The notes under the pieces were generated by a model. The model made no database searches and was not told where the DNA came from. It saw only the letters and a program-made list of their open reading frames with translations. A stretch of 64,000 nt of DNA from Thalassia testudinum (taxonomy: Eukaryota; Streptophyta; Magnoliopsida; Alismatales; Hydrocharitaceae), in assembly GCA_037157565.1 (NCBI GenBank), contig JAZHRO010000002.1:72747001-72811000 (forward strand). Reading direction: 5' to 3'. Positions 24,195 to 34,284 of this stretch are shown here, one piece after another. How positions within the stretch are numbered: position 1 is the stretch's first letter; each line of letters opens with the position of its first letter. A program made the position numbers and the translations under genes.

Positions 24195-25093
24195 TAGAAG
24201 GTTGCTAGAGTTGGAAACCCAACTCTCTCATGCATTCGCATGAGAGATTGGGAAAGAATTGATGCTCAAGAATCAGTTTGATTGAAAGGGAATTTCAAGA
24301 GAGACCTCTGGTTCAAATTTGAGGGAGTTTCATCAATCAATCAAGGAGAAATCCTTGGTTGATTGTCGCCCGAGCTTTAGAATTAGGATTTCTCTGCGGT
24401 GGGGGCCTTTTTGTAGAGAAGAAAAGAAGTTGTGGGGCTTTTTGTAAGAAGTTCAAAAGCTAAGGGGCTATTGGAGATAAAGAAAGTCAGACTTGGACCA
24501 AAGTGCAAAATAGGTTGAAAAAATCTCAGATTGGGTCCAAATTTTGGTACAAACCTAATTTGGACCTAAGGAATCCAATGGTGAAGTTAGATTTTGATTT
24601 TTACCACATTTACTTGGGTAATTTATGTAAAAATCTAAATTAGGGCAAATGTCTGTCTGACACCATATTTTAGGTCAAGACGGGTTCTGATGGTCAAATT
24701 AAAGGTACCAAACCCTAGAGAATATTTTTTATGAATTTTAGAGGGTTTAGGTGAATTTTATCTTGACCAGAACCTCAGTTAATTAAGCAGGTCTATTTTT
24801 AGGATTTTAAAAGTCATTTAATTCTCAAAACACACGAAAATCATTTTATGTCTGTCTTAACCAACTTGTTAGCCTTTTAGGACTATTTGACCCTTAATTA
24901 ATCCCTAGGAAAACCTGTGGTTGTACTACATTCATGATATGATGGTAAAATTATAGTTTTAACCCTGGTTTCTTATCTTTCCCTTAGAATGATTATGCAA
25001 TGACTTAGGGTTCTTTGGCGGTTATGTCAGAGCATTTAATGACCTAATCAGATCAAATTGAGCTAGTTATAGCTCATGATGGTGTTCCCATCA

Positions 25094-25104
25094 TACCCCA
25101 TGCC
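25094..25104 (-). other. Polypurine tract of element G
   Basis: GGCATGGGGTA on the minus strand abuts the LTR start. The same tract precedes LTR E (28310) and LTR L (51120). Confidence 0.8.
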
Positions 25105-26742
25105 TAGCTTTTGCTAGTCCCTTAGCAAAATCTCATGGAATTAACTTTAATTCTAGAACATATGCCTTTTTATGCTCAGAACTCTAATGTGTGCTTTCTT
25201 TTGTAGATTAGATTAGAATGCTAATAGTAGGCCTAGAGGTACTCAAGTACCAACCAAGATCCAGACCTGACTAGCTCTAGCCTCAGTCCACTGTGAAGGT
25301 TTCTAAAGCCTACAAGAACTAACCTAAGGATCGTTGAACTCTGCTGTTAAAGCACCTGTGCTTGTAACATGTTTTAGCCTAAGTTCAGTTTGCAGTGCAT
25401 TTTTGTAAGAGTAAGACAGAATAATTTTTTCTTTATTTTTGGAGAGTTTTCTCTCTCTTTTCTCTTTATTTCTACCTTCGAATTGGCTTTACAACACAAT
25501 CTGTATTGGATTCCTAGTTTCCACCATCAATCCTCGCAGGGTTCCTGGCAATCGATGCTTCAAGATAATACTACCCATGGCAAACCCTAGAACCCTGGAT
25601 TTCGAGATTTCAAGATAATCCCGCCCATGGCATTCTGTAGCTAAATCTAGACCCTGGAAATTGACATTTCGAGATAATGCCTCCCATGGCATCTGAGCCA
25701 GCACAAGGTGCTTACATGCCCTCGGTAGGATATTTACATATCCTAGGAGACAAGCACCGAGGAGATGGTATGTTATTGCGCATCTTCGAAGGAAATTTCC
25801 CCCCTCTTCATGTCGGGAACTCTTCCAAATCAACTTGTGTTGATCAGCCACTCCTAATCTAAGAAGTTTTTTCTCAAAAATAGATTTAACGCATTTGCGC
25901 GTGATAATTAAGCGCACTGAACCAGACTGTGTGGATTGGGTGCTTAGCTTACCCAGTCCTGCAAACTAGAAGTCAGTTAACGAGGCCGAATAATCCCTAA
26001 GCCTTAGACCTAATACTTAAGTTTGGCATTTTCCCCAACCTCTTGAGGACTATCCTGATCTTAATGGATACTTAAACTTTTAAGCCTAAAATTACAGCCT
26101 AAGAGGCCTAAGATCAGCGTTCATACTAATCTCTTTTTGTCTCTTAGCACTTTTTGTCTTTCATTTTCTTTCATTTTTTGATTTGGTCTAGAACTAAGTT
26201 GATTCCTTAATCTTTTACTAATGACTATCTCACTCTTTTTTTCCTTTCAAATTGTTGCTCATTTTTTACATTTATATCACCTCCCCTTTTCCTCCTCAAA
26301 AATGATATGCAATTAATCTTTCAAATTTTCCTCCTTTCTCCATTTTTTGTTCTTTTTCAATTTATATATATATATATTTCTTTTTGGTTTCTAGAATATG
26401 TAATTTTTTTGATGAAATCATTTCTTGTAAAGTGATTCTGACAGTGGTTTGCACTTTAATACCCCCCCATGCCTATGATTTTCAATGTCCTCATTGTAAA
26501 TTAGGTGGGTTCGAGTTCATCTTAGATCGTATATTAGAACAGGTTTTGGGTAGGTGGACGGGTTGGGGTGACCGTTACAGATGATTTCAAGCTTGGGTAC
26601 GGGTACCAGAGGTGGAGTCGACTGTTTTAATGAACGAACCCTAAAGTGCAATATGAGTTCAGCATAGGATGTGTCAAGAAGGGTTTCGGGTTTTTCAAAA
26701 AGATCACGGGTTGCCTCCCATTAAGCACTGAGTTTAACGCCA
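25105..26742 (-). other. 3' untranslated region of element G
   Basis: About 1.6 kb between pol and PPT without an ORF that I can support; no env-like frame with signal or membrane segments was found. It contains the short repeat at 25561-25695. Element D has an equivalent region. Confidence 0.65.
25561..25695 (+). repeat. Three imperfect tandem units in G 3' UTR
   Basis: The core AAGATAATNCYRCCCATGGCA occurs at about 25562, 25612 and (as GAGATAATGCCTCCCATGGCA) 25671, with 50- and 60-bp periods. Confidence 0.8.
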
Positions 26743-27283
26743 TCAGCCGGGCACAATGAGCTCAAGGAGATCAAAAGATACCACAACTAAGTTCTTATCG
26801 GTGAGTTCAATGAACGGCTTAAGTCGCTAGCCATTCACGATAAGGGGTTCAGAATCAAGATTGGGTTGGCTGATTTCAATGACTCCATTTCCAAAAATCC
26901 ATCTGATAAGATATGGTCCAATCCATTTTGATCTGAGTTTTCCTGGGAACAGTTTGAGTTTGGCATCAAAGAGTAGGACTTTCCGACCAGGGTGAAAGAT
27001 CTTTCTAGATATGTGCTTGTCATGAAAGGCCTTAACCTGCTCCTTGTAAATTTACAAGTTCTCATATGCATCATTACGTAATTCATCGATCTCGCTCATT
27101 TGAAGCTTTCTATGAGTTCTTGCCTTAGAAAGATCTAGATTACACTTCCGTACAGCCCAATAGGCTTTGTGCTCCAACCCGACGGGGAGGTGACATGCCT
27201 TCCCGTACACTAATCTAAAAAAAGACATTCCCAATTGGGTTTTCTGGGTGGTCCTATAAGCCCACAAGGCTGAGAGTAGCTAG
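26743..27283 (-). pseudogene. Integrase C-terminal remnant of element G
   Basis: Two overlapping frames give ALWAYRTTQKTQLGMSFFRLVYGKACHLPVGLEHKAYWA and then the C-terminal domain, aligning with D positions about 52870-53370. A frameshift near 27060 separates them. The integrase core with the catalytic triad, and everything upstream, is missing: the sequence breaks at about 27278-27284 into a filler sequence and then LTR E. There is no chromodomain, as expected for Athila-like elements. Confidence 0.88.
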
Positions 27284-27373
27284 ACGTGGAGTGCACGTTA
27301 CTCGTGAGGAGGAAGAAGGAGGACGAAGCGACCACTCACCTCCTCGCGCGTAACGCGCGCTCCACGTCCAGCT
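27278..27373. repeat. Inverted repeat and filler at the G/E junction
   Basis: The arm at 27278-27312 is an inverted copy of 27339-27373 (30 of 35 bases match, my count). The spacer includes GAAGGAGGACGAAGCG (27315-27330), also present in LTR E at 33008-33023. The intact E LTR (near 33340) lacks the left arm, so it arose at the junction. Confidence 0.85.
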
Positions 27374-28309
27374 GCTCTCAGCCGTCCGATCGTGAGATTG
27401 GACGACTTAAGTCGTGCCTCCACCTGCCTCCTCTGCGCGCCCGCCCGTGTTTGATCCCACGTGAGGCGCGGCGTGCGATATGGTGTGAGTGCAATTGCGC
27501 GCGTGCAACCGTTCGATCGCGATCGAGTGGTCAATTGCACCCCGCTCGCCCGCACCTCTCGATCGCTCTTTGTGTTTCGAACGTGCGCCACCCACCCGCG
27601 ATAAAGCCTTCACCCACTGCGCTACGCGCGTGGATGGGCAAGCGGGCAACTTCAAAGCATGTGATCTGGACCGTTGGATTGAGATCCAGCGGTCGAGATC
27701 GCTTCTTCCTTTGGCTTCAGAGAACGAAGGCGTTGGTCTGAGAACACTCTGAGCCGTTGGATCTTAATCTAATGGCTGAGAGGCGAAGACGCTAGAAGCT
27801 TTAGTGGTAGAGGGCAACCGGTTGGGCGGTCGAGATGGTGCCACGTGGTGACATCTTGGCCGTCCATCTTCTGGATGATGTAGATGGTGCCATGGTTGTC
27901 GGATTGAGTCGATTTTCACACCGTTAGGCTACGATCGTTGATCTGAATCCATCCGTGTGGTCGGATTTGTCATTTGAAGTGTAGATTCACACCATATTAG
28001 CCCTTGATCTTCTAGGGTTCCTCGATCTCTATCTGATGCTACAGATGTCTGATTAGGGCGATCTTGGAGTCGTTGAACTCCAATCGTCGCCCTGATCACA
28101 TCTGTACGGTTGGATCTTTGATCTGAGGCCCCGATAAAACGTTTGCCCTATCCATGAACATAAAAGGAGACAATTAACCTCCATTTTATTTAAACTAATC
28201 TAAATGCAAAATGATGCATGTTATGCAATATTTGTAGTATGCAATGCAATCCTATGCTTAAGAACATGTATAAATTGACATCTTAAGTAGTGTAAACATG
28301 TTTACATCA
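27339..28309 (-). repeat. 3' LTR of element E, truncated
   Basis: Homologous to 33340-34284 of the 5' LTR along its length (for example CTACAGATGTCTGATTAGGG in both). About 0.8 kb of R-U5 is missing. The U3 start, TGATGTAAACATG on the minus strand, abuts the PPT. Confidence 0.9.
27574..27624 (-). other. tRNA-like block in E 3' LTR (A box and B box)
   Basis: On the minus strand TAGCGCAGTGGG (27613-27624) matches the A-box consensus TRGCNNAGYNGG at every position, and GTTCGAAAC (27574-27582) matches the B-box core GWTCRANNC. They are 30 nt apart, as in tRNA genes. Confidence 0.72.
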
Positions 28310-28321
28310 TACCCCCATGCC
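28310..28321 (-). other. Polypurine tract of element E
   Basis: GGCATGGGGGTA on the minus strand, directly before the LTR start TGATG. Confidence 0.85.
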
Positions 28322-29537
28322 TATCTTTTGCAAGCCCCTAGCAAAAACTATATGTTATTTATAAAAGAATCAGGTTGGATTATTTGGGCATGGGTTATTT
28401 TCAATCACTAAGAAATTGTCTACTTAGGATCTGAACCTTCAAAGACACAGTAGTGCCCGAGTATCTGCCAAAATGCAGATCGCCTCAAGCCCTCGCCTTA
28501 TTCAAAGAAAATTTCTAATTTTTCGCTTTTCTAATTTTTTTTGGATTTTCAAGTTTTAGGGTTTAAGAGTGGCTTTCTACGGCCATTCAACTCACCCAAG
28601 ATTTGATGAGAACCCTAAGTTCTAAGCATCTTATTGTGATTGTGATAGACTCGTTGACCGGCAGTTAAAACGGACTTCGGATTCTACGCCTCTGAGTGAC
28701 CTAAAAAAAAAATTTTACCTAAAGGTGTATCTTTACAACCGGTAGCTTTCTCCCTACTTTTATTTTTTTACGGAGTCAACACAATGGTGAATCCAGTGTA
28801 TATGTCCCCCTTTTATTCTACTTCTCCGCTTCTTCCTAAGTGTTTTGGGATTTTTCAGTGCATTTATTGAGCTGGGTTCTGGACAACCGGTCGATGAGCT
28901 GTTACCACCAACAACTTGCCAGCCATACTCGTGCGGCAAAGTGTGGCTTATTTATTTATTTTTTCTCTCCTTTTTTTTATTTTTCTCTTTTTAAGTAGGT
29001 GGCTTCCCTGGTCTAAGATTTACCTAAAGGCAGCAAACAGAGAAAGATCTAGTAACTGGCTCTAGACAACCTACCTATGGGCTGTTACCCACGATAACTT
29101 ACCAGCCATATCACCCTAGAAAGTTCATTAGCTACCCAATTTCCGTTAAAATTGCCGAACAATGAGTCAGTGCAAAGAAAGTGTATAGATGCTAAAAACT
29201 CGAAGTTCCCTCAAATCAGAGGGAGGGTTGATAAGTCATATACTTATCACCTAAACTTATTTACTCCAATTAAAATAGAATTCAGGTTGGCGAGGACTCG
29301 AAAAATAAATCCACATTTTAGTGGATACACGAGCTGATTAAGTCTGAAGGCCTGAAGGGTCTTTGTGTTCAAATCATAATGTAGTATTTCTTAAGATTGA
29401 AAATTTTCTTAAGCCCAAGTTCTCTTTCCTAATTCCATTTTTTTTTAATAAAAGAAAATAAAACAAATCTACTGAGCTGACGAATAAATTCAGAGATGAA
29501 TATCCACCCCCTATGCCTATCCAATGCAATGTCCTCA
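28322..29537 (-). other. 3' untranslated region of element E
   Basis: No ORF. A unit of about 57 bp at 28873-28930 recurs diverged at 29055-29110 (shared GAGCTGTTACC/GGGCTGTTACC and TACCAGCCATA-type words). Near 29500-29680 it resembles the region just after pol in D (52640-52850). Confidence 0.65.
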
Positions 29538-30713
29538 TTATATTAAAAATACATAAAACAGAGTGGAATAGTGTAGAAAGCACCTGAATTGCGTGAATGT
29601 CAGGTCGTCTCCGAGATGAAAACTAAAAAGAACTGTATACGTGCTGAATTTAGTGCCTTCAGCTAGGCACACTATACAAAGAAGAGAAATAAAGAATTCG
29701 CAGGTATAGGTCAGAATCAGAATAAACATAAGAAACTTCTGACCTGTCAGCAGATGTCCACAAATGTGGACCAGATTGTGGTGCAGACCCATACCCCATA
29801 ACCGAGAATATCTCAGGTTCTGGATAAAAATTACCCAAAACCTAAAATCAGTATGCAAGCAGGGTCGAGCCTGCAATTTATGAGGATGCAACCCAAGACC
29901 AAAAAGTCGGGTTACAGAGAATTCAAGCTCAAAAGGATAATCATTGAATGTATGCTTAGGTTGGACATCCTCAGAACAGATGTCGTAAGGGTCCTGGTTT
30001 GATGGTTTCAGATGAAATGGAACCCTTAGACATAGTCTTCTACTTCCTCCAAAGTTAGCTTCCCAAATCAGAACTTCCCAACTCCTATCCTCCTCAATCA
30101 AAATGTTAAATTCCGAGACCTCTTGCATATTAATCACCCCGTTTGAAATCTCCAAGTTTAAATGATGTGGCTGAATCAGAATTAACTTGGGTCTAATTAT
30201 CTCAGAAACAGAATCATCGATAAGCTCAATGGGGTGTAACTGACAATCAGGGCATTTGATTGAATCTTCCAGAAAATGCGATTCTGGATCCATAATGTGA
30301 GCCCTAATAAAATCAGTTTCCTCAGTTATTGGGCTATCAAATGATCTTTCAGATTCCTCAGGCCCAATCGTCTCACAAAAATCGTGTTTTGTAAACTTGC
30401 GTGAGACTTCGCAACTTGAATCTTCACCATCAGAATCAAAGAAATCAAGATCCATATTAATGTGTGTCCCAAAATCATCTGTCATTTTCTGTTCCAAGGA
30501 GACATACGTTTCCTCGTACCCTGGCTCAGGGATCTCAGGTGAAGAAATCGGATCATCCTTAATTGGTTGCTCTAATTCAACCTGGTCAGCCTCGTAACAC
30601 GTGTCTCCCCCAACAGGTGCCTGAGTGGGTTCTGACATTGGCTCTCCTGAAGGGAGTTCATCCTGGGAATCATCCCACGACTGAACTAAAGCAACCACAA
30701 ATCTCATCCTCAA
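29538..30713 (-). CDS. Unrecognised 391-aa ORF of element E
   Basis: The largest frame in the element. The first 150 residues are strongly acidic (runs such as FDSDGEDSSCE and PEESERSFDSP), with SELPSGEP-like low complexity. The last 110 are hydrophobic and poorly protein-like (FLMFILILTYTCEFFISLLC) and coincide with sequence that is non-coding after pol in D, so the true C-terminus may lie earlier. The frame can be followed upstream of the first Met through a few stops to about 30990 (LANLRNIIQTLEVQPTPCIERLEP), suggesting a once longer protein. It has none of the capsid, knuckle, protease, RT or integrase signatures. Function unknown; it may be the element's private protein or a decayed, highly diverged gag. 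A protein search would settle whether relatives exist. Confidence 0.5.
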   Translation of the reverse strand: MRMRFVVALVQSWDDSQDELPSGEPMSEPTQAPVGGDTCYEADQVELEQPIKDDPISSPEIPEPGYEETYVSLEQKMTDDFGTHINMDLDFFDSDGEDSSCEVSRKFTKHDFCETIGPEESERSFDSPITEETDFIRAHIMDPESHFLEDSIKCPDCQLHPIELIDDSVSEIIRPKLILIQPHHLNLEISNGVINMQEVSEFNILIEEDRSWEVLIWEANFGGSRRLCLRVPFHLKPSNQDPYDICSEDVQPKHTFNDYPFELEFSVTRLFGLGLHPHKLQARPCLHTDFRFWVIFIQNLRYSRLWGMGLHHNLVHICGHLLTGQKFLMFILILTYTCEFFISLLCIVCLAEGTKFSTYTVLFSFHLGDDLTFTQFRCFLHYSTLFYVFLI

Positions 30714-31379
30714 TTTCGCTAATTTCCTAAGTAGAAACTCACCTGGGTTCTTATCCTTAACATCCTGGAGCTAATCCAACAAATACTTGTTCAAATCATC
30801 AATCATTTCAATCAGGGGCTCCAACCTTTCAATGCAAGGTGTTGGCTGAACTTCTAAAGTTTGTATGATATTCCTCAAGTTAGCCAGAACCTTATCTTAA
30901 ACCTGGTTACCCTGAACCAAATGAGTTGGTTCATGGTTGGGCGGGTTTGGGATCAATGCAGGGGAATTAACGAATTGAGATTTGTTATACCCTTCCTAAT
31001 AATAGGTCATTTCAGATTATTCAAAAGGTGGTGATGACCTAAAGACAGTGTAGTCAGAGGATGGGTAAGGATCGGTGTATCCTTCTTGATTATAGATCGT
31101 ATTAGGTTGTTCATGAAAGGTTGACGATCTATAATCGATGTGGCTCTAAGAAGGATAGAATTCACAATCATAGTGTTCCGGGTTAGACCCTAAACACGGA
31201 GGTTCGGAACTGTATCCCCAATCCAAGTTATCCCAACAAACTAATGGTTGATTACAGTATGAGTCGGGATAATTGTCATGTTGAGGATAATTCAAAATAG
31301 GAGGGAAAGAGTGGGAATGCGTGTAATATGTGGAAGGATTCATGAGAAATGGGAGGAAGAAAGGCACCCTGCAATACAA
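30714..31379 (-). pseudogene. Degenerate upstream coding region of element E
   Basis: Contains a 77-aa frame (31379-31146) rich in Tyr, Pro, Ser and His (NPSTYYTHSHSFPPILNYPQ), then a disrupted stretch leading into the 391-aa ORF. The composition resembles the Gln/Asn/Pro/Tyr-rich linker of Athila-like gag C-termini (compare D at about 57200-57480), so this could be the last trace of gag. Weak. Confidence 0.35.
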
Positions 31380-32504
31380 ACAATCAAACTTGTCCTTAAG
31401 TAGGCTAGCCTAAAGACCTACAGACTCCCAAAACCCATCTTGAGATAGAGAAACGATTTGATCTACTTCTATCTGTTCAATCCAACCAGTTAGAAGGAGG
31501 GACTAGGGAGAAGGTTCTTACTTCGGCTTGCGCCTCCGGTTCCTAGTGTACCCCCTAGCCACGATCGTTTGATTCTGCTCCCCTAGCTAGACATCAGATT
31601 GAACAGTAGAAACAGACTAATCGAAAATAATCTCGTTCTGGGCTCTGAAGAGCTAGTCGAATCCTTAAGGCCAACGTCTACTCTGTTTTATTTAGGGCTA
31701 CGTTTGAATGTGCTTTGGAATGTGATGGGCCCTTTATCTAGGTTGTGTCCTTAATGATTGATTGATTTGTGTGTGCATGCACAACCAGTGGTTTTCAAGC
31801 AAGATTATTTTTGATGTGGTGAATTTTAGAGTTTAAATCTTGCTTAGTAGCTTTTAGGATTCAACTTTAGGTGTTTTCAAACAAGTTTTGTTGGCACACC
31901 AAGTTTTGAAAGTATGGGTGAAGATGTTTTCCTTTAAAATTTAAAAGAATGTGGAGTGCCTGGTAAGTCCCTAAGAATTGAACCTATGTGGCAGCTACTT
32001 GATGAGTTGATTTTAATTAAAGTGGTGTGGCCCAATCAACTCAAACAATTGGCTTGTTGCACCACTTAATTAGTCACACAAGTGATTACCTAATATAATT
32101 TCTACTCAATTATGTGTTTGGATGTGTGTACCGGCTCCAAAGGTTGGTTTACCGGTTGAGTTTGAAAATCAGATGAGGTTGTGTACCTCTGTGAGATTTT
32201 TTTTTTTAATTTTTCTTTTTAAATATGGAGGTTGGGGTGGGTGTGGGTGTCAAACAACAAACAATCTAACCTTAGAGTTTATAAGAACACCTAGGTTGAT
32301 TGATGTTGTGTTATTATGTGGTGAAATGAAATCTAATAGGTGGGAGGTGGGGGATAACTCACAGAACCTTTAACAGTACTTTTCTCCGATCTACCGCATT
32401 TGCTCGTCTTAAAAGAATACCTGCAATCACAATAAGAAAGGAGAGAAGTGAGGTAAATGATTCGTAAGTTGTAAAAATGCGTAGAAAAATCAAAGAGCGT
32501 CGCC
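31380..32504 (-). other. Leader region of element E
   Basis: About 1.1 kb between PBS and the coding remnants; no ORF. Similar in size to the leader of C. Confidence 0.55.
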
Positions 32505-32522
32505 TCCCCAGCAACGACACTA
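32505..32522 (-). other. Primer-binding site of element E
   Basis: TAGTGTCGTTGCTGGGGA on the minus strand, 3 nt after the LTR end. It is one base off the TGGTGTCGTTGCTGGGAA form of element I at its second position, plus the expected Athila-type variation. Confidence 0.82.
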
Positions 32523-33200
32523 AAATGTTGAATGCTACAAGTTGCTATGCTAACATGTTTGATTTTGAAAACCTATCGTTGTAGTTTGAAAGCGAAGAAC
32601 TCGTGTTCAACAAATAAAATTTATACTGGAATGGAAATCTCAGGTAGAACACAGGGAGGCGGACATTTGATTTAAAAACACGCGTTTGTTTTATTTGTCA
32701 TGAAGTAAATTAATTGATTAGAACTATCTAACTATTTACAATAAATAAAAGAGAGAGAGAATATTACAAACAAAAAAATCGAAAAGAGATGTAGAATGAA
32801 CATGGAATTTCATCATCAGAAAGATTGTTCATTAAACTAGAAAGTGGGAAAATGATTACATTAAAAAGCAGTAAATCTACTCTAGAAAGTAGTAAATCTA
32901 TTCTAGAAAGCAGTAAAAAGAATGGGAAGAGAAATATCCTCCTCGATGGTCGCTTGGAGGACGAGCTAGATGAGACGACACCTGGACGAAGAAGGACGGA
33001 GTAGGATGAAGGAGGACGAAGCGGGAATAATGGGAATGGGGCAGCACGTCGTCATCGTCACAGGATCCGCTTCCGAAAGGGGGACGAAAAATTGACTTTA
33101 TCTCGCTAGAAGCAACCCGGGTGTGGGACAAGCTTCTCTTGAGCTTTGGAGAGAGAGAGAAGAGAAGGAAGGGATGAGAATTTCGTGTGGAGGGGTTCTT

Positions 33201-33210
33201 CTTTTATAGT
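33201..33210 (-). promoter_or_regulatory. TATA box of LTR E
   Basis: ACTATAAAAG on the minus strand, about 675 bp before the LTR end. Confidence 0.75.
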
Positions 33211-33261
33211 TTCAAGGAGTGAGGGTAATTTGGTCATTTTAATTTGAAAATCATTAAATCA

Positions 33262-33300
33262 GGGGTCTTTAGTGACAGATAAAACCGTCGCTAAAGCCCC
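33262..33300. repeat. Inverted repeat upstream of TATA box in LTR E
   Basis: GGGGTCTTTAGTGAC pairs with GTCGCTAAAGCCCC (one bulge, one G-T type mismatch). The TATA box follows about 50 bp downstream in LTR sense. Confidence 0.9.
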
Positions 33301-33549
33301 ATCGTGGGTGTAGTGGGGCGCCGCTCACTCGCGGCCGCTCGCCTCCTCGCGTGTAACGCACGCTCCATGTCCAGCTGCTCTCAACCTGCCTCCTCTGCAC
33401 CTGCCTCCTCTGCATGGCTGCTCACGTGCCATTCGACGTGAGGCGGGTGTGCGATACGGTGTGAGCGCAATTGCGCGCGCACGACCGTTCGATCGCGATC
33501 GAGCAGTCAATCGCGCCCCGCTCGCCCGCACCGCTCGATCGCTCTTTGC

Positions 33550-33600
33550 ATTTCGAACGTGCGCTGCTCGCCCACGATGAAGCCCTTGCCCACTATGCTA
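33550..33600 (-). other. tRNA-like block in E 5' LTR (A box and B box)
   Basis: TAGCATAGTGGG (33589-33600, minus strand) matches the A-box consensus fully; GTTCGAAAT (33550-33558) misses the B-box core at its last base. The spacing is 30 nt, identical to the other E LTR although the intervening bases have diverged. Confidence 0.72.
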
Positions 33601-33644
33601 CGCCCGCGGATGGGCAGGCGGGCAACTTTGTAGCGTGCGATCTG

Positions 33645-33670
33645 GACCGTTGGATTGAGATCCAACGGTC
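33645..33670. repeat. CCGTTGGA hairpin in LTR E
   Basis: GACCGTTGGA and TCCAACGGTC, 10-bp perfect arms with a 6-bp loop. It lies next to the tRNA-like block in both E LTRs and, in altered form, in LTR S (about 16458-16485). Confidence 0.92.
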
Positions 33671-34284
33671 GAGATCGCTTCTTCCTTTGGCTTCAGAGAA
33701 CGAAGGCGCTAGTCTGAGAACACTCTTAGCCTTTGGATCTTGATCCAACAACTGAGAGGCGAAGGCACTAGAAGCTTTAGTGGTTGAGGGCAGCCAGTTG
33801 GGTGGCCGAGATGGTGCAACATGGCACCATCTTAGCTGTCCATATTCTAGATGATGTAGATGGTGCCACAGTTGTTGGATTGAGTCGATTTTCACGTCGT
33901 TAGGCTGCGATCGTCGATCCGAATCCATTCGTGCAGTCGGATTTGTCATTTGAAGTGCGTATTCACACCATATTGGCCCTTGATCTTCTAGGGTTCCCCG
34001 ATCTCTATCTGATGCTACAGATGTCTGATTAGGGCGATCTTGGAGTCGTTGAACTCCAATCATCGCCCTGATCACATCTGTACGGTTGGATCTTCGATCT
34101 GAGGCCCCAATAAAACATTTGCCTTGTCCATGAACATAAAAGGAGACAGTTAACCTCTATTTTATTTAAACTAATCTAAATGCAAGATGATGCATGTTAT
34201 GCAATATTTATAGTATGCAATGCAATCCTATGCTTAAGAACATGCATAAATAGACATCTTAAGTAGTGTAAACATGTTACATCA

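Larger units (their letters stand above)
23636..25093 (-). repeat. 3' LTR of element G, proximal part (U3 side)
   Basis: Continues LTR G after the insertion of B; joined length about 2.7 kb. On the minus strand the LTR starts TGATGGGAACACC at 25093, directly after a purine-rich GGCATGGGGTA tract. A reverse-oriented, diverged copy of this U3 (fragment Q) lies at 49130-49512. Confidence 0.85.
27284..34284 (-). mobile_element. Element E: non-autonomous Athila-related LTR element
   Basis: Minus strand: 5' LTR 32526-34284, Athila-type PBS 32505-32522, a 4.2-kb internal region with one unusual ORF, PPT 28310-28321 and a 3' LTR truncated at its R-U5 end (27339-28309). No protease, RT, RNase H or integrase motif was found anywhere inside, and no capsid motif. 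Size and organisation fit a large retrotransposon derivative that would depend on proteins of an autonomous relative. The right flank CTGGG (34285) would be its target duplication; the left copy has been lost. Confidence 0.85.
32526..34284 (-). repeat. 5' LTR of element E (1759 bp)
   Basis: Edges TGTTGAATGC (32526) and TTACATCA (34284). In LTR sense it contains a palindromic CACGTG-like block, the CCGTTGGA/TCCAACGG hairpin (33645-33670), a tRNA-like block, the TTTAGCGAC hairpin, a TATA box and U5. Confidence 0.92.
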
